Shown here in pieces: positions 14,660 to 24,401 of a DNA stretch of 64,000 bases (its first letter is position 1; every line of letters starts with the position of its first letter). Below the pieces are notes generated by a model. The model searched no databases. It saw only the letters and a list, made by a program, of their open reading frames with translations, and was not told the origin of the DNA. A program made the translations under genes and the position numbers. Source of the stretch: JAHRAW01 sp965203265 (GTDB lineage Bacteria > Pseudomonadota > Gammaproteobacteria > Arenicellales > Poriferihabitantaceae); NCBI GenBank assembly GCA_965203265.1, contig CBDBBV010000002.1, forward strand, positions 2,197,426-2,261,425. The letters are read 5' to 3'.

Positions 14660-16045
14660 ATGGCGAAGGCGGCGAAGGTGGCGAAGGCCGAGAAAAACCC
14701 GTGGCAGCCCCAGCCGGCCGACGCGCTCGAGCGCAACATGCTCGAGGTCGCGGACGCCGCGCTGGCGCATGCTGCCGAACTGGGCGCGTCGGCGGCGGAG
14801 GCGGGCGTCAATCAGGATCAGGGAATTTCGGTTACCGTGCGCAACGGCGAGGTCGAAACCGTGGAGCACAATCGCGACAAGAGTCTGGCGGTAACGGTGT
14901 ATTTCGGCCAGCGCAGCGGCAGCGCCAGCACCACCGATTTCTCCCCCGACGCGGTGCGCCGCATCGCCGCCTCGGCCTGCTCCATCGCCAAATTCACCGA
15001 GGCGGACGACTGCAGCGGGCTGGCCGAGCGCGCGCTACTGGCCACCGAATTTCCCGACCTCGACCTGTTCCACCCGTGGCGCCCGACCACCCGGCGAGCC
15101 ATCGAGATCGCCACCGACTGCGAGCGCGCGGCGCTGCAATACGACCAACGCATCAGCAACACCGAAGGCGCTACCGTGTCCAGCCATCACGGCGTCGACC
15201 TGTACGCCAACTCGGACGGCTTCCGTGGATTCGCTCGCGGCAGTCGGCACAGCACCGCGTGCTCGGTGATCGCCGGCGCGGGCGATTCGATGCAGCGGGA
15301 CTTCTGGTATGACTCGGCCAGAGACGCTGCCGATCTGAGCGCGGCACAGGCGGTCGGGGCGGAATCGGCGCGGCGCACGCTGCGGCGCTTGGGCGCGCGC
15401 AAGATTCGCACCGGCGAGTGGCCGGTCATCTTCGAACCGGCGGTCGCCGCCAGCCTGCTGTCCCATCTGGTCGCCGCCCTCAGCGGGGCGAATCTCTATC
15501 GCAAGGCTTCGTTTCTGCTGGAGCGAGCCGGAGAGCGAATTTTCCCCGATTTCATCCGCATCCACGAACAGCCGCACCTGCCGAAATCCGTCGGCGGCGC
15601 GAGTTTCGACGGCGAGGGGGTGGCCACGGCGGCGCGCGACATCGTCGCCGACGGCGTGCTGCGGGGGTATGTGCTCAACAGCTACGCGGCGCGCAAGCTG
15701 AATACCCGCACCACCGGCAACGCCGGCGGCGTGCGCAATCTCGAAATTCAGGCGACCACGGACGAGGGGTTGGCGGGCATGATCGCGCAGATGGGGCGCG
15801 GGCTGGTGGTGAGCGAGTTGATCGGCTTCGGCGTCAACACGGTTACCGGCGACTATTCTCGCGGAGCCTTCGGTTTCTGGGTCGATAACGGCGAGATTCA
15901 ATATCCCGTGCAGGAGTTCACCATCGCCGGCAATCTTGCCGAGATGTTCGCCAACATCGTTTCCGTCGGCGCCGACACCGACTGCCGCCGCAATCTGCGT
16001 TCGGGGTCGATTCTGGTGGGCAGGATGACCGTTGCCGGGGCGTAA
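14660..16045 (+). CDS. pmbA: Metalloprotease PmbA (TldE)
   Basis: About 461 residues, non-metal partner of TldD. Typical segments are GISVTVRNGEVETVEHN, GQRSGSASTTDFS, the asparagine/tyrosine-rich LRGYVLNSYAARKLN and GDYSRGAFGFWVDNGEI. An in-frame GTG at 14654 overlaps the tldD stop (GTGA) and could be the real start; I use the ATG six bases later. Translational coupling with tldD is expected for an obligate heterodimer. Confidence 0.95.
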   Translation: MAKAAKVAKAEKNPWQPQPADALERNMLEVADAALAHAAELGASAAEAGVNQDQGISVTVRNGEVETVEHNRDKSLAVTVYFGQRSGSASTTDFSPDAVRRIAASACSIAKFTEADDCSGLAERALLATEFPDLDLFHPWRPTTRRAIEIATDCERAALQYDQRISNTEGATVSSHHGVDLYANSDGFRGFARGSRHSTACSVIAGAGDSMQRDFWYDSARDAADLSAAQAVGAESARRTLRRLGARKIRTGEWPVIFEPAVAASLLSHLVAALSGANLYRKASFLLERAGERIFPDFIRIHEQPHLPKSVGGASFDGEGVATAARDIVADGVLRGYVLNSYAARKLNTRTTGNAGGVRNLEIQATTDEGLAGMIAQMGRGLVVSELIGFGVNTVTGDYSRGAFGFWVDNGEIQYPVQEFTIAGNLAEMFANIVSVGADTDCRRNLRSGSILVGRMTVAGA

Positions 16046-16053
16046 TCGTCGCG

Positions 16054-16581
16054 TTATTTGCGGCCGACCTGTTGCACCAACGGCTCGAGTTCGGTCAACG
16101 CCTTGCGGTATACCGCTTTCTTGAATTCGACGATCTGCCGTAGCGGATACCAATACTCCACCCACCGCCACTCGTCGAATTCGGGGGTATCGGAAACATC
16201 CAGCCGCACTTGGGCGTCCGAGGAAGTCAGCGCGAACAGGAACCAGCGCTGCTTCTGCCCGCGAAAACGGGGGGCGCGGCCATTGCTATTGCGGTTGAGC
16301 CTGACGGTATAGGTAACCTCGTAGCGCAACCACCCGCTGGTGGAACCCAACAGGCGCACATGGCGAGATTCCAGCCCGATTTCCTCCCGCAGTTCGCGGT
16401 AGGCGGCGTCGATGGGCGACTCGTGCGGATTGATTCCGCCCTGCGGGAATTGCCAACCGTCGTGGCGCACCCGCCGCGCCCAGAGAACCTGACGGTGGTC
16501 GTTGCAGACGATGAGGCCGACATTCTTGCGGTATCCGTCGCGGTCGATGTGATCTTTGTCGCGGTCGGCGGTTTGCGGCAT
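16054..16581 (-). CDS. rppH: RNA pyrophosphohydrolase RppH
   Basis: A 175-residue Nudix enzyme that removes pyrophosphate from mRNA 5' ends to start decay. The full Nudix box is present from GGINPHESPIDAAYRELREEIGLE, together with DGYRKNVGLIVCN, WQFPQGG, and RWFLFAL near the C-terminal half. Length is close to the E. coli protein. It converges with pmbA, the stop codons being 8 bases apart. Confidence 0.95.
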   Translation of the reverse strand: MPQTADRDKDHIDRDGYRKNVGLIVCNDHRQVLWARRVRHDGWQFPQGGINPHESPIDAAYRELREEIGLESRHVRLLGSTSGWLRYEVTYTVRLNRNSNGRAPRFRGQKQRWFLFALTSSDAQVRLDVSDTPEFDEWRWVEYWYPLRQIVEFKKAVYRKALTELEPLVQQVGRK

Positions 16582-16642
16582 GGGTAGGTGCGATGAGCCG
16601 AAGCGGAGACTGGCAGATCCGCCGACGGCGATGTTCAGTGAT

Positions 16643-17551
16643 TCAGTGGGCGAATTCCGCTCCTCCCGGAGCGAACTCGAGGAATTTGCGCATCGCCTGC
16701 AATCTGAATTTCTGGCGTTGGTAGACGATGGAAAATGGGCGGCGGATGGGCGGATCGAGGGGCACGGCGCGCAGGGATTTCAGCGCCAATTCCTTTTCCA
16801 TGGTGGCGATCGACAGGATCGATATGCCGAGGCCGGCGCTGACCGCGCTCTTGATCGATTCCGGGCTGCCGAATTCCATGATGATGTTGAGATTCATGGC
16901 CTCCTCCTCCTCCTCGTGCTGCTCGGCCAGGTAGTTCTCCACCACCTCGCGGGTGCCGGAACCTTCCTCCCGGCTGATGAAAGGCTGCTCCAGCAGGGCG
17001 GTGATGGCGATGGATTTCCGCTCGGCCAGCTCGTGCTCGACCGGGCAGATCATTACCAGTTCGTCATCCCAGATGACCGTGGTAACCAAGCTCTTGTTGT
17101 TGATCGGCCCCTCGACGATGCCGATGTCGATCTCGTTGTTTTCCACCATATGGATGATGCCGTTGGTGTTGGCGATGCGCAGCCGAACCTTGACCTCGGG
17201 AAAGCGAGCTTGATAGGCGCCGATGATGCGGGGTATGAAGTACTCGCCGATGGTGGTGCTGGCGCCCACCACGAGGGGGCCGCGAACATCGCCGATGAGG
17301 GTGCGCACCGCATTGTCCATCTCGTTGTGCTCGGCCATGATGCGATCGGCATATCGCTTGACCAGTTCGCCGGCTTCGGTCAGGGAGATGCGGCTGTGGG
17401 TACGATCGAACAGGCGGGTGTTGAAATGATCCTCCAGCTGGCGAATCTGGAAGGTAACCGCCGGTTGAGTCAGATGGAGGGACTCGGCCGCCTTGGTGAA
17501 GCTGAGTAGCCGCGCGACCGTCGCGAAAACCTGTAATCTGCGGTCTGCCAA
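16643..17551 (-). CDS. LysR-type transcriptional regulator (CysL/CbbR-like)
   Basis: 302 residues with an N-terminal winged HTH (RRLQVFATVARLLSFTKAAE, LTQPAVTFQIRQLE) and a substrate-binding-like effector domain. No ATG fits. A TTG at 17551 has a CGGAGG ribosome site 7 bases upstream and gives the normal LysR start (LADRRLQVF). Sequence features such as GEYFIPRIIGAYQARFP and EGSGTREVVENYL place it near the CysL/CbbR/YeiE group. It lies divergent from galE, 176 bases apart. The target is unknown. A run of acidic residues (EEEEE) sits in the effector domain. Confidence 0.88.
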   Translation of the reverse strand: MADRRLQVFATVARLLSFTKAAESLHLTQPAVTFQIRQLEDHFNTRLFDRTHSRISLTEAGELVKRYADRIMAEHNEMDNAVRTLIGDVRGPLVVGASTTIGEYFIPRIIGAYQARFPEVKVRLRIANTNGIIHMVENNEIDIGIVEGPINNKSLVTTVIWDDELVMICPVEHELAERKSIAITALLEQPFISREEGSGTREVVENYLAEQHEEEEEAMNLNIIMEFGSPESIKSAVSAGLGISILSIATMEKELALKSLRAVPLDPPIRRPFSIVYQRQKFRLQAMRKFLEFAPGGAEFAH

Positions 17552-17680
17552 GATGATGCCTCCGAGTGCCCCAAATACGTGTGCGGGCGGCCACCGCTCG
17601 CCCCTTGCGACGTTGAGTGTAGCGCATGGCGGCGGCACTGTCAGCACCGCAATCCGCAATCCGCCGTGCGTGCGCGGTGC

Positions 17681-17686
17681 TATACT
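17681..17686 (+). promoter_or_regulatory. -10 box upstream of galE
   Basis: TATACT sits 42 bases before the galE TTG start. No clear -35 is present. The stretch lies between divergent LysR and galE genes, where a LysR site would be expected. Confidence 0.4.
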
Positions 17687-17727
17687 GGCGCCATGCGCGG
17701 CGCGGGCACACACGGCAGGCTCGAATC

Positions 17728-18732
17728 TTGAAGCGGGTGCTGGTTACCGGCGGCGCCGGCTACATCGGCTCGCACACCGCCCTGCAGTTGGTGGAGGCGG
17801 GCAACCGGGTGGTGGTGCTCGACAATCTGTGCAACGGGCATCGCTGGGCGGTGCCGCAGCAAGCCGAATTCGTGCACGGCGACATCGCCGACCGGCGGCT
17901 GGTGGCAGACCTCATCCGCCGCCACCGCCTCGATTCGGTACTCCACTTCGCCAGTTACATTTCGGTGCCGGAATCGGTCGCCGACCCGGCCAAGTACTAC
18001 CGCAACAATGTATTCGGCTCGTATAACCTGATCGAATCTTGTATCGCCGGTGGCATCGAGCGGTTCGTGTTCTCGTCGAGCGCCGCGATCTACGGCATAC
18101 CGCCCACCAGCCCGGTGGCGGAAACCGCCGCCAAGTCGCCGATCAACCCCTACGGCAGCGGCAAGTTGATGATCGAATGGATGCTGCGCGATCTGGCCGC
18201 CGCCGCCGCGCCCCCCTTGGATTTCCGCTTCGTGGCGTTGCGATATTTCAATGTTGCCGGCGCGCGCGCCGACGGCACCCTCGGTCAGGCGACTCCCCAA
18301 GCCACCCATCTGATAAAAGTAGCCTGCCAAGCGGCCTGCGGCGCGCGCCCCGGCCTGTCCCTGTTCGGCGACGACTACCCCACCGCCGACGGCACCTGCG
18401 TGCGCGACTACATCCACATAGAGGACTTGGCCGACGCCCATCTCGCCGCCCTCGACTATCTGCAACGCGGCGGCGAGAGCATCGAGCTGAACTGCGGCTA
18501 CGGGCGCGGCTACAGCGTGGCGCAGGTGATCGCGCGGGTGAAGGCGATCAGCGGCGTCGATTTTCCGGTGACCACGGCGCGGCGCCGCGTCGGCGACCCG
18601 CCCGAACTGGTGGCCGACAACGCCCGCATTCGCCGCCGCCTCGGCTGGAATCCGCGTTACGACGATCTCTCCGTCATCTGCCGCAGCGCCTATCGTTGGG
18701 AACAAGCCCTGCTGGGCCGTCGCGAAAATTGA
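17728..18732 (+). CDS. galE: UDP-glucose 4-epimerase
   Basis: A 334-residue extended SDR enzyme that interconverts UDP-glucose and UDP-galactose (or the N-acetyl sugars) for envelope glycans. It has the N-terminal VTGGAGYIGSH NAD motif, an active-site Ser in FSSSAAIYG and the NPYGSGKLMIE Tyr-x3-Lys. The TTG at 17728 is chosen because it gives the standard KRVLVTGGAGYIG start. Its stop overlaps the TTG start of the next gene (TTGA), so both sugar-phosphate genes are probably one operon. Confidence 0.93.
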   Translation: MKRVLVTGGAGYIGSHTALQLVEAGNRVVVLDNLCNGHRWAVPQQAEFVHGDIADRRLVADLIRRHRLDSVLHFASYISVPESVADPAKYYRNNVFGSYNLIESCIAGGIERFVFSSSAAIYGIPPTSPVAETAAKSPINPYGSGKLMIEWMLRDLAAAAAPPLDFRFVALRYFNVAGARADGTLGQATPQATHLIKVACQAACGARPGLSLFGDDYPTADGTCVRDYIHIEDLADAHLAALDYLQRGGESIELNCGYGRGYSVAQVIARVKAISGVDFPVTTARRRVGDPPELVADNARIRRRLGWNPRYDDLSVICRSAYRWEQALLGRREN

Positions 18733-20357
18733 CCGCCGATTCGCCCAATCCGGCCTCGCGGCTGTGGCGCAGGGATGCCTCCATCTGGCACACCCCGAAG
18801 GACAGTTTCGCCGGCATTGCCGCCCGCCTCGGCTGGCTGAACAGCATCGACTGGATGCGCGAGCGCGCCGCGAAACTGCAGGCGTGGGCTGGGCGAATCG
18901 CCGCGAACGGGCGGTATGAACGGGCGATTCTGCTGGGCATGGGCGGGGCAAGTCGCGCCCCGGCGTTGTTCGCCTCCCTGTTCGCGCCGGCGCCGGGCTA
19001 CCTGCCGCTGGAGGTGATCGATACCACCTGCCCCGACGACATCGCCCGCCTCGCCGCCGGCGACTTGCGCCGCTGCCTGTTCATCGTCGCCAGCAAGTCA
19101 GGCAGTACCGTGGAAACCGTCGATCTGCACGATTTCTTCCGCGCCAAACTGGCGGCGCAATGTGCCGCCGCTGCTACCGATATAGCGGCGCACTTCGTGA
19201 TCATCACCGACGCCGGTTCGCCGCTACACCGCTCGGCGCAGGCCGCGCGCATCTTCCTCAATCCGGACGACATCGGCGGGCGCTACAGCGCGCTGAGCTA
19301 TTTCGGCTTGGTGCCCGCGGCGCTGCTGGGGGTGGACATCGACAAATTGCTCGCACGCGCTCGGGATTTTTGCGCGACCACGAAATCCGATGATGCGGCG
19401 GAGAATCCGGCGTTGGCTCTGGGCATGCTGCTCGGACGCGGCGCGCTTGGCGGGCGCGACAAGGTGATCCTGCACCTGCCCGGCGAACTCGCCGCCCTCG
19501 GCCTGTGGATCGAACAGTTGCTTGCCGAGAGCACCGGCAAGGACGGCAAGGGCTTGTTGCCGGTGATCGCCGAAAACGGCCTGAATTGCGGCGACGGCGC
19601 GGATCGAATCCACATCGCCATCGACCACGGCGGCGGTTCGGGATGCGGCGCGCGGCAGGTCGATCATCGCCTGCGGCTCGACGATCCCTATCAAGTCGGC
19701 GCCGAATGCTTCCGCTGGCAATTCGCCACCGCCATCGCCGCCAGTTATCTCCGCGTCAACCCGTTCGACCAACCCGATGTGGCGCGCAGCAAGGCGGACG
19801 CACTCCGCTTCCTGCGCGGGCACGAGGCCGTTCCGGCGGCGGTTTACCTCGGCGATGCCTACGATGTGCACTGCCACGGCGTCGCCGAGGCGTCTCATCC
19901 GGAAAACGAACACGAACACGAAGGTGTGGGTACGGTCGGAGACGCCGTCGCCGCCTTCCGCCGTGCCCTCGAGCCGCGCGGCTATCTCGGCCTGCTCGCC
20001 TATCTGCCGGAAGAGGACGACAACGTGGCGTTGCTGCAGTCCCTGCGCCAACGGGTGGCCGAAAAATTGGGCATCGTCGCCACCCTCGGCCTGGGGCCCC
20101 GCTACCTGCATTCCACCGGCCAGCTGCACAAGGGTGGTTCGCCCGGCGGCCATTTCATCCAATTTGTCGCCGAAAGCGAAATCGACATGCCGGTGCCCCG
20201 GCGGGCGTACACCTTCGGGCAGTTGTACCGCGCTCAGGCCGACGGGGATTTTGCCGCCTTGGCGCGCGCCGGTCGCGCGGTAATGCGCGTCAGCATAAAA
20301 GCGGATAGACTTCGGGCGCTGGCGGCCTTCGCCTCCGAATTCGTCGGCATGGACTGA
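18729..20357 (+). CDS. Glucose-6-phosphate isomerase of the transaldolase-fusion type
   Basis: About 542 residues, starting at a TTG that overlaps the galE stop. Isomerase landmarks are LLGMGGASRAP, IVASKSGSTVETVDL and HSTGQLHKGGSPGGHF. The pattern fits the C-terminal half of bifunctional transaldolase/phosphoglucose isomerases rather than classical E. coli-type Pgi, but no transaldolase domain is present here. It probably links fructose-6-P and glucose-6-P pools to the UDP-sugar step made by galE. A His/Glu-rich stretch (ENEHEHE) is an oddity. Confidence 0.82.
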   Translation: MTADSPNPASRLWRRDASIWHTPKDSFAGIAARLGWLNSIDWMRERAAKLQAWAGRIAANGRYERAILLGMGGASRAPALFASLFAPAPGYLPLEVIDTTCPDDIARLAAGDLRRCLFIVASKSGSTVETVDLHDFFRAKLAAQCAAAATDIAAHFVIITDAGSPLHRSAQAARIFLNPDDIGGRYSALSYFGLVPAALLGVDIDKLLARARDFCATTKSDDAAENPALALGMLLGRGALGGRDKVILHLPGELAALGLWIEQLLAESTGKDGKGLLPVIAENGLNCGDGADRIHIAIDHGGGSGCGARQVDHRLRLDDPYQVGAECFRWQFATAIAASYLRVNPFDQPDVARSKADALRFLRGHEAVPAAVYLGDAYDVHCHGVAEASHPENEHEHEGVGTVGDAVAAFRRALEPRGYLGLLAYLPEEDDNVALLQSLRQRVAEKLGIVATLGLGPRYLHSTGQLHKGGSPGGHFIQFVAESEIDMPVPRRAYTFGQLYRAQADGDFAALARAGRAVMRVSIKADRLRALAAFASEFVGMD

Positions 20358-20388
20358 ATTCCACTTTTCCACGTTTCCACTCACCGAG

Positions 20389-21324
20389 ATGATCACCTTC
20401 CAACGTCTGATCCTGACGCTGCAGGAATACTGGGCGGCGCACGGTTGCGTCCTCATGCAGCCTTACGACATGGAGGTCGGCGCCGGTACCTTCCACCCGG
20501 CGACCTTCCTCGCCGCGATTGGCCCCGAACCGCTGCGGGCGGCGTTTGTGCAGCCGTCTCGTCGCCCCACCGACGGCCGCTACGGGGAGAATCCGAATCG
20601 CCTGCAGCACTATTTCCAGTTTCAGGTGGTGCTCAAGCCGTCTCCCAGCGATTTTCAGGACATCTATCTCGGCTCCCTGACCGCGCTCGGCCTGAATTTC
20701 CGCAAGGACGACATCCGCTTCGTCGAAGACGACTGGGAGTCCCCCACCCTCGGCGCCTGGGGCCTCGGCTGGGAGGTCTGGTTGAACGGCATGGAAGTTA
20801 CCCAGTTCACCTATTTCCAGCAGGTCGGCGGCCTCGACTGCAAGCCGGTTACCGGCGAGATCACTTACGGATTGGAGCGAATCGCCATGCACCTGCAAGG
20901 GGTGGATAGTTTGTTCGATCTGCTGTGGCACGAGGGGCGCGAGGGTCGTTACACCTACCGCGAACTCTACCACCAGAACGAGGTCGAGCAGTCCGCCTAC
21001 AATTTCCGCCACGCCGATGTGGAAGTCCTGTTCGCCCAGTTCGACGCCGCGGAGAAGATGTGCCGCATCCTGCTGCAGCACGAGCTGCCGTTGCCCGCCT
21101 ACGAACAAACCCTGCGGGCGTCACACACCTTCAACCTGCTGGACGCCCGCCGCGCCATCGGCGTAACCGAACGGGCGCGATACATCGGGCGGGTGCGCAA
21201 TCTGGCGCGCGGGGTGGCGCACAGTTACCACGACAAGCGAGCCGCACTGGGTTTCCCGCGACTGCCGTCCGGCGCCGATGCTCGGTCGCGCAAGCCGCAA
21301 CAGTCGCGGCAGGTGCAAAAATAA
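20389..21324 (+). CDS. glyQ: Glycine-tRNA ligase alpha subunit
   Basis: A 311-residue class II synthetase subunit that activates glycine. The start MITFQRLILTLQEYWA and the segments GAGTFHPATFL, VQPSRRPTDGRYGENPNR and GLDCKPVTGEITYGLERIAM are diagnostic. The C-terminal tail is a little longer and more basic than usual. Its stop overlaps the glyS start as TAATG, ensuring paired synthesis of the alpha2-beta2 enzyme. Confidence 0.97.
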   Translation: MITFQRLILTLQEYWAAHGCVLMQPYDMEVGAGTFHPATFLAAIGPEPLRAAFVQPSRRPTDGRYGENPNRLQHYFQFQVVLKPSPSDFQDIYLGSLTALGLNFRKDDIRFVEDDWESPTLGAWGLGWEVWLNGMEVTQFTYFQQVGGLDCKPVTGEITYGLERIAMHLQGVDSLFDLLWHEGREGRYTYRELYHQNEVEQSAYNFRHADVEVLFAQFDAAEKMCRILLQHELPLPAYEQTLRASHTFNLLDARRAIGVTERARYIGRVRNLARGVAHSYHDKRAALGFPRLPSGADARSRKPQQSRQVQK

Positions 21325-23450
21325 TGGCTTCCGAGCGCGCCAACCTGCTGCTGGAAATCGGCGTCGAGGAATTGCCGCCCGGCTCGCTACGAACGCTGGC
21401 GCGCACCTTTGCCGCCACCTTGGCCGAGGAACTGTTCGCCGCGGGCGTTGTGGCGGCGGCGGACGACTTTCGCTATTTCGCCACGCCGAGACGGCTGGCG
21501 GCGTTGTTGCCCGGCGTGTCGGCGCGCCAGCCGAGCCGCGTGGTCGAGCGCCGCGGCCCCGCGCTGCAGGCGGCATTCGACGCCCACGGCAAGCCGAGCC
21601 GGGCAGCCGAGGGATTCGCCAAATCCTGCGGCGTCGAGGTCGCCCAACTGGATGCGATGGAGAACGAACGAGGCGGCTGGCTGGTGTATCGCCAACGGGT
21701 CGCCGGCCTGCCGCTGGCGACCATCGTAACCGACTGTCTGACTCACAGCGTGCGCCAACTGCCCATCGCCAAGCGAATGCGCTGGGGCGACAGCGCGGTG
21801 GAATTCGTCCGCCCGGTGCATTGGTTGGTGGCGTTGCACGGCGCCGAGCAAGTTGAAACTCAAGTACTCGGCCTGCGGGCCGGACGGCGTACTCGCGGCC
21901 ACCGCTTCCATGCCGATGGCGACGGCGGCAGCGACCTATCGCTGGCCAACGCCGACGAGTATCCCGCCCTGCTCGAATCCGCGAGCCGAGTGATAGCGGA
22001 TTTCGATGCGCGGTGCGGCAGGATCGAGGCGCAGCTGGCGCGATTGGCAAAGTGGCCGGAATACCCCGATGCGCAGGTGGTGATCGATTCCGACCTGTTG
22101 GCGCGGGTTACCGCCATGGTCGAATGGCCGCGAGCACTGCGCGGGGCGTTCGATCGGAGATTCCTCAAATTGCCGGCGGAGGTGCTGATCTCGTGCATGC
22201 GCGACCATCAGCAGTATTTTCATCTGGTCGATGGTCGCGGCAAACTGCTGCCCGGATTCATCGCCGTGAGCAATCTGGCGGGGCGCGCCGGCGGGCGGGT
22301 GCGCCGAGGCAACGAGCGCGTGCTGCGGGCGCGCTTGGCGGACGCCGAATTCTTCTGGGAAAGCGACCGGAAAATCCCGCTGGAGACGCACGCGGCGGGA
22401 TTGGCCGGCGTGCTCTTCCACAGCAAACTCGGTTCCCTCGAAGACAAGGCGGCGCGGATGGCGCGGCTCGCCGGATCGGTCGCCGCGCAAGTGGGCGCCG
22501 ACGGCGAAAAAGCGGCGCGCGCCGCCACATTGTGCAAGGCGGATCTGGTCACCGACATGGTCGGCGAATTCCCCCGATTGCAGGGCACCATGGGCCGCCA
22601 TTACGCGCGCAAGGACGGCGAGGATCGGCAGGTCGCGGACGCCCTCGAACAGCACTACTGGCCGCGCCACGCCGGCGACGATTTGCCGCGCAGTCGCCTG
22701 GCTCAGATTGTGGCACTGGCCGATCGGCTCGATTCCCTCATCGGCCTGTTCGCCGTCGGCGAAATTCCAAGCGGCGACAAGGATCCGTTCGCCCTGCGCC
22801 GCGCCGCTCTGGGCGTGCTGCGCATTCTCATCGAAAAACGGCTGGCACTGGATTTGCGCGAGTTGCTGCAAGCCGCCGCCGACGGTTATGGCAATGCCGC
22901 CGCCGGAGCCGCCGATGCGCCCACCGTCGAGCGGGTGTTCGCCTTCATGCTCGAACGGCTGCACGCCTATTATCAGCCCAGGGGGTATCGCCCGGCCGAG
23001 CTGAATGCGGTGATGGCGTGCACGCCGACTCAGCCGCTGGATTTCCACCACCGTCTGTGTGCGCTCAGCCGCTTCTTCACGGAGCAGCCGGAGGCGGCCG
23101 AGGCGCTCGCCGCGGCCAACAAGCGGATCGCCAATATCCTCGACAAGTGCAACGAAACGCCGCCGCCTCGCCACGATGAATCGCTGCTGCGGTCGGAGGC
23201 GGAAAGGGCGCTCGCGCGGCAGCTCGACCAAGTCGGCGCGAGCGTGCGCAAGAACCTTGCCGAAAACCGCTACGATCACGGATTGAAGGCGTTGTCGCGC
23301 TTGAAGCAGCCGGTGGATTCGTTTTTCGACGAGGTCATGGTGATGCACGAGGACGCCGCCCTGCGCGCCAATCGTCTGGCGCTGTTGCAGGGCGTTCGCA
23401 GGTTGTTCTTGGGGGTGGCCGACATTTCCTGTCTGGGGGGCGAGCGATGA
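21324..23450 (+). CDS. glyS: Glycine-tRNA ligase beta subunit
   Basis: A 708-residue tRNA-recognition subunit partnering GlyQ. It starts with LLLEIGVEELPPGSL, has the HD-like segment LCKADLVTDMVGEFPRLQG, GRHYARKDGE and DPFALRRAALGVLRI, and a C-terminal anticodon-binding DALR-type domain. The start codon overlaps the glyQ stop and the end overlaps the next start. The frame is open far upstream but that part is a shadow of glyQ. Confidence 0.97.
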   Translation: MASERANLLLEIGVEELPPGSLRTLARTFAATLAEELFAAGVVAAADDFRYFATPRRLAALLPGVSARQPSRVVERRGPALQAAFDAHGKPSRAAEGFAKSCGVEVAQLDAMENERGGWLVYRQRVAGLPLATIVTDCLTHSVRQLPIAKRMRWGDSAVEFVRPVHWLVALHGAEQVETQVLGLRAGRRTRGHRFHADGDGGSDLSLANADEYPALLESASRVIADFDARCGRIEAQLARLAKWPEYPDAQVVIDSDLLARVTAMVEWPRALRGAFDRRFLKLPAEVLISCMRDHQQYFHLVDGRGKLLPGFIAVSNLAGRAGGRVRRGNERVLRARLADAEFFWESDRKIPLETHAAGLAGVLFHSKLGSLEDKAARMARLAGSVAAQVGADGEKAARAATLCKADLVTDMVGEFPRLQGTMGRHYARKDGEDRQVADALEQHYWPRHAGDDLPRSRLAQIVALADRLDSLIGLFAVGEIPSGDKDPFALRRAALGVLRILIEKRLALDLRELLQAAADGYGNAAAGAADAPTVERVFAFMLERLHAYYQPRGYRPAELNAVMACTPTQPLDFHHRLCALSRFFTEQPEAAEALAAANKRIANILDKCNETPPPRHDESLLRSEAERALARQLDQVGASVRKNLAENRYDHGLKALSRLKQPVDSFFDEVMVMHEDAALRANRLALLQGVRRLFLGVADISCLGGER

Positions 23451-23815
23451 GCCGGGACGACTCGTTCGACGCCATGCTGGACGCGGTGCGCGCCTTTCAC
23501 CATAAGCACCGTTTTGCCGAACGCGGCGGCGAGGACATGGCGTATCGGGTTTCGCTGATGGCCGAGGAACTGGGGGAGATTTCGGCGTGCGTGACCAAGG
23601 GCAAGCCCACGGCGGAACTGGCGGAGGAATGCGCCGATCTGCTCATCCTGCTGATGGGCAACGCCATCGCCGCGAATTTCGATCTGGCGCGCGCCTTCTG
23701 GGAAAAGATGGCGGTGATCAACCGCCGCGACAGCAAGATGATCGAGGGGCGCGTGCGCGTGTCGAATTTCCGCGCCGAGGCACCTGCCGGTCGGCCGCCC
23801 GAAGAGGATCGATGA
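23447..23815 (+). CDS. MazG-like nucleotide pyrophosphohydrolase domain protein
   Basis: A 122-residue all-alpha NTP-PPase. It shows MAEELGEISACV and ELAEECADLLILLMGNA, the paired E-x2-E and E-x3-D metal-binding helices of the MazG/dUTPase superfamily. The protein probably clears non-canonical or excess nucleotides. It overlaps glyS by 4 bases (ATGA) and its stop overlaps the gmhB start, so the five genes from glyQ on form one tight operon. Which nucleotide it uses cannot be told. Confidence 0.85.
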   Translation: MSRDDSFDAMLDAVRAFHHKHRFAERGGEDMAYRVSLMAEELGEISACVTKGKPTAELAEECADLLILLMGNAIAANFDLARAFWEKMAVINRRDSKMIEGRVRVSNFRAEAPAGRPPEEDR

Positions 23816-24390
23816 GCGCGCGGCTGATCGTTCTCGACCGGGACGGGGTAATCAACCGCGATTCCCCGAACTACATCACCACGCCGGAGGAGTGGGAGGC
23901 GCTTCCGGGCAGTTTGGAGGCGATCGCCCAGCTGTGCCGCGCCGACTACCACGTGGTCATCATCACCAATCAATCGGGCATAGCCAGAGGCTTGTACAGC
24001 ATCAACGCCCTCAACCGGATTCACCAAAAGATGCGCGACGAACTGCAGCCCGTGGGCGGCGAAATCAGCGCCATCTTCTTCTGCCCCCACGCCCCGCAAG
24101 ATGGCTGCGCCTGCCGCAAGCCCAAGCCCGGACTGTTCCTCGATTTGGCGGCGCGGCTGAAGTGCGACCTGCGCCAAGTGCACGCCGTGGGCGATTCCCT
24201 GCGCGACATTCAGGCCGCCCGCGCCGCCGGCGCGAAACCCGTTCTGGTGGAAAGCGGCAGCGCCGTCACCCGCGCCGCCCTGCGGGAAGAGTCGGCGCAG
24301 GCGGTGCTCGCGGATGTGCCGACATACCCCGATCTGGCCGCATTCGTCGACGCCCTGCTGGCCGGCGAAACCGCCTCGGCGGGCGAATAG
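23812..24390 (+). CDS. gmhB: D-glycero-beta-D-manno-heptose-1,7-bisphosphate 7-phosphatase
   Basis: A 192-residue HAD phosphatase in ADP-heptose synthesis for LPS core. Motif I is LDRDGVINRD and motif II IITNQSGIARG. The zinc-binding loop that defines GmhB is present as FCPHAPQDGCACRKP, with motif IV HAVGDSLRDIQAA. ATG 23812 overlaps the preceding stop (ATGA). Position after glyQS is typical of many gammaproteobacteria and implies the organism makes heptose-containing LPS. Confidence 0.94.
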   Translation: MSARLIVLDRDGVINRDSPNYITTPEEWEALPGSLEAIAQLCRADYHVVIITNQSGIARGLYSINALNRIHQKMRDELQPVGGEISAIFFCPHAPQDGCACRKPKPGLFLDLAARLKCDLRQVHAVGDSLRDIQAARAAGAKPVLVESGSAVTRAALREESAQAVLADVPTYPDLAAFVDALLAGETASAGE

Positions 24391-24401
24391 ATACGGCGGC
24401 C

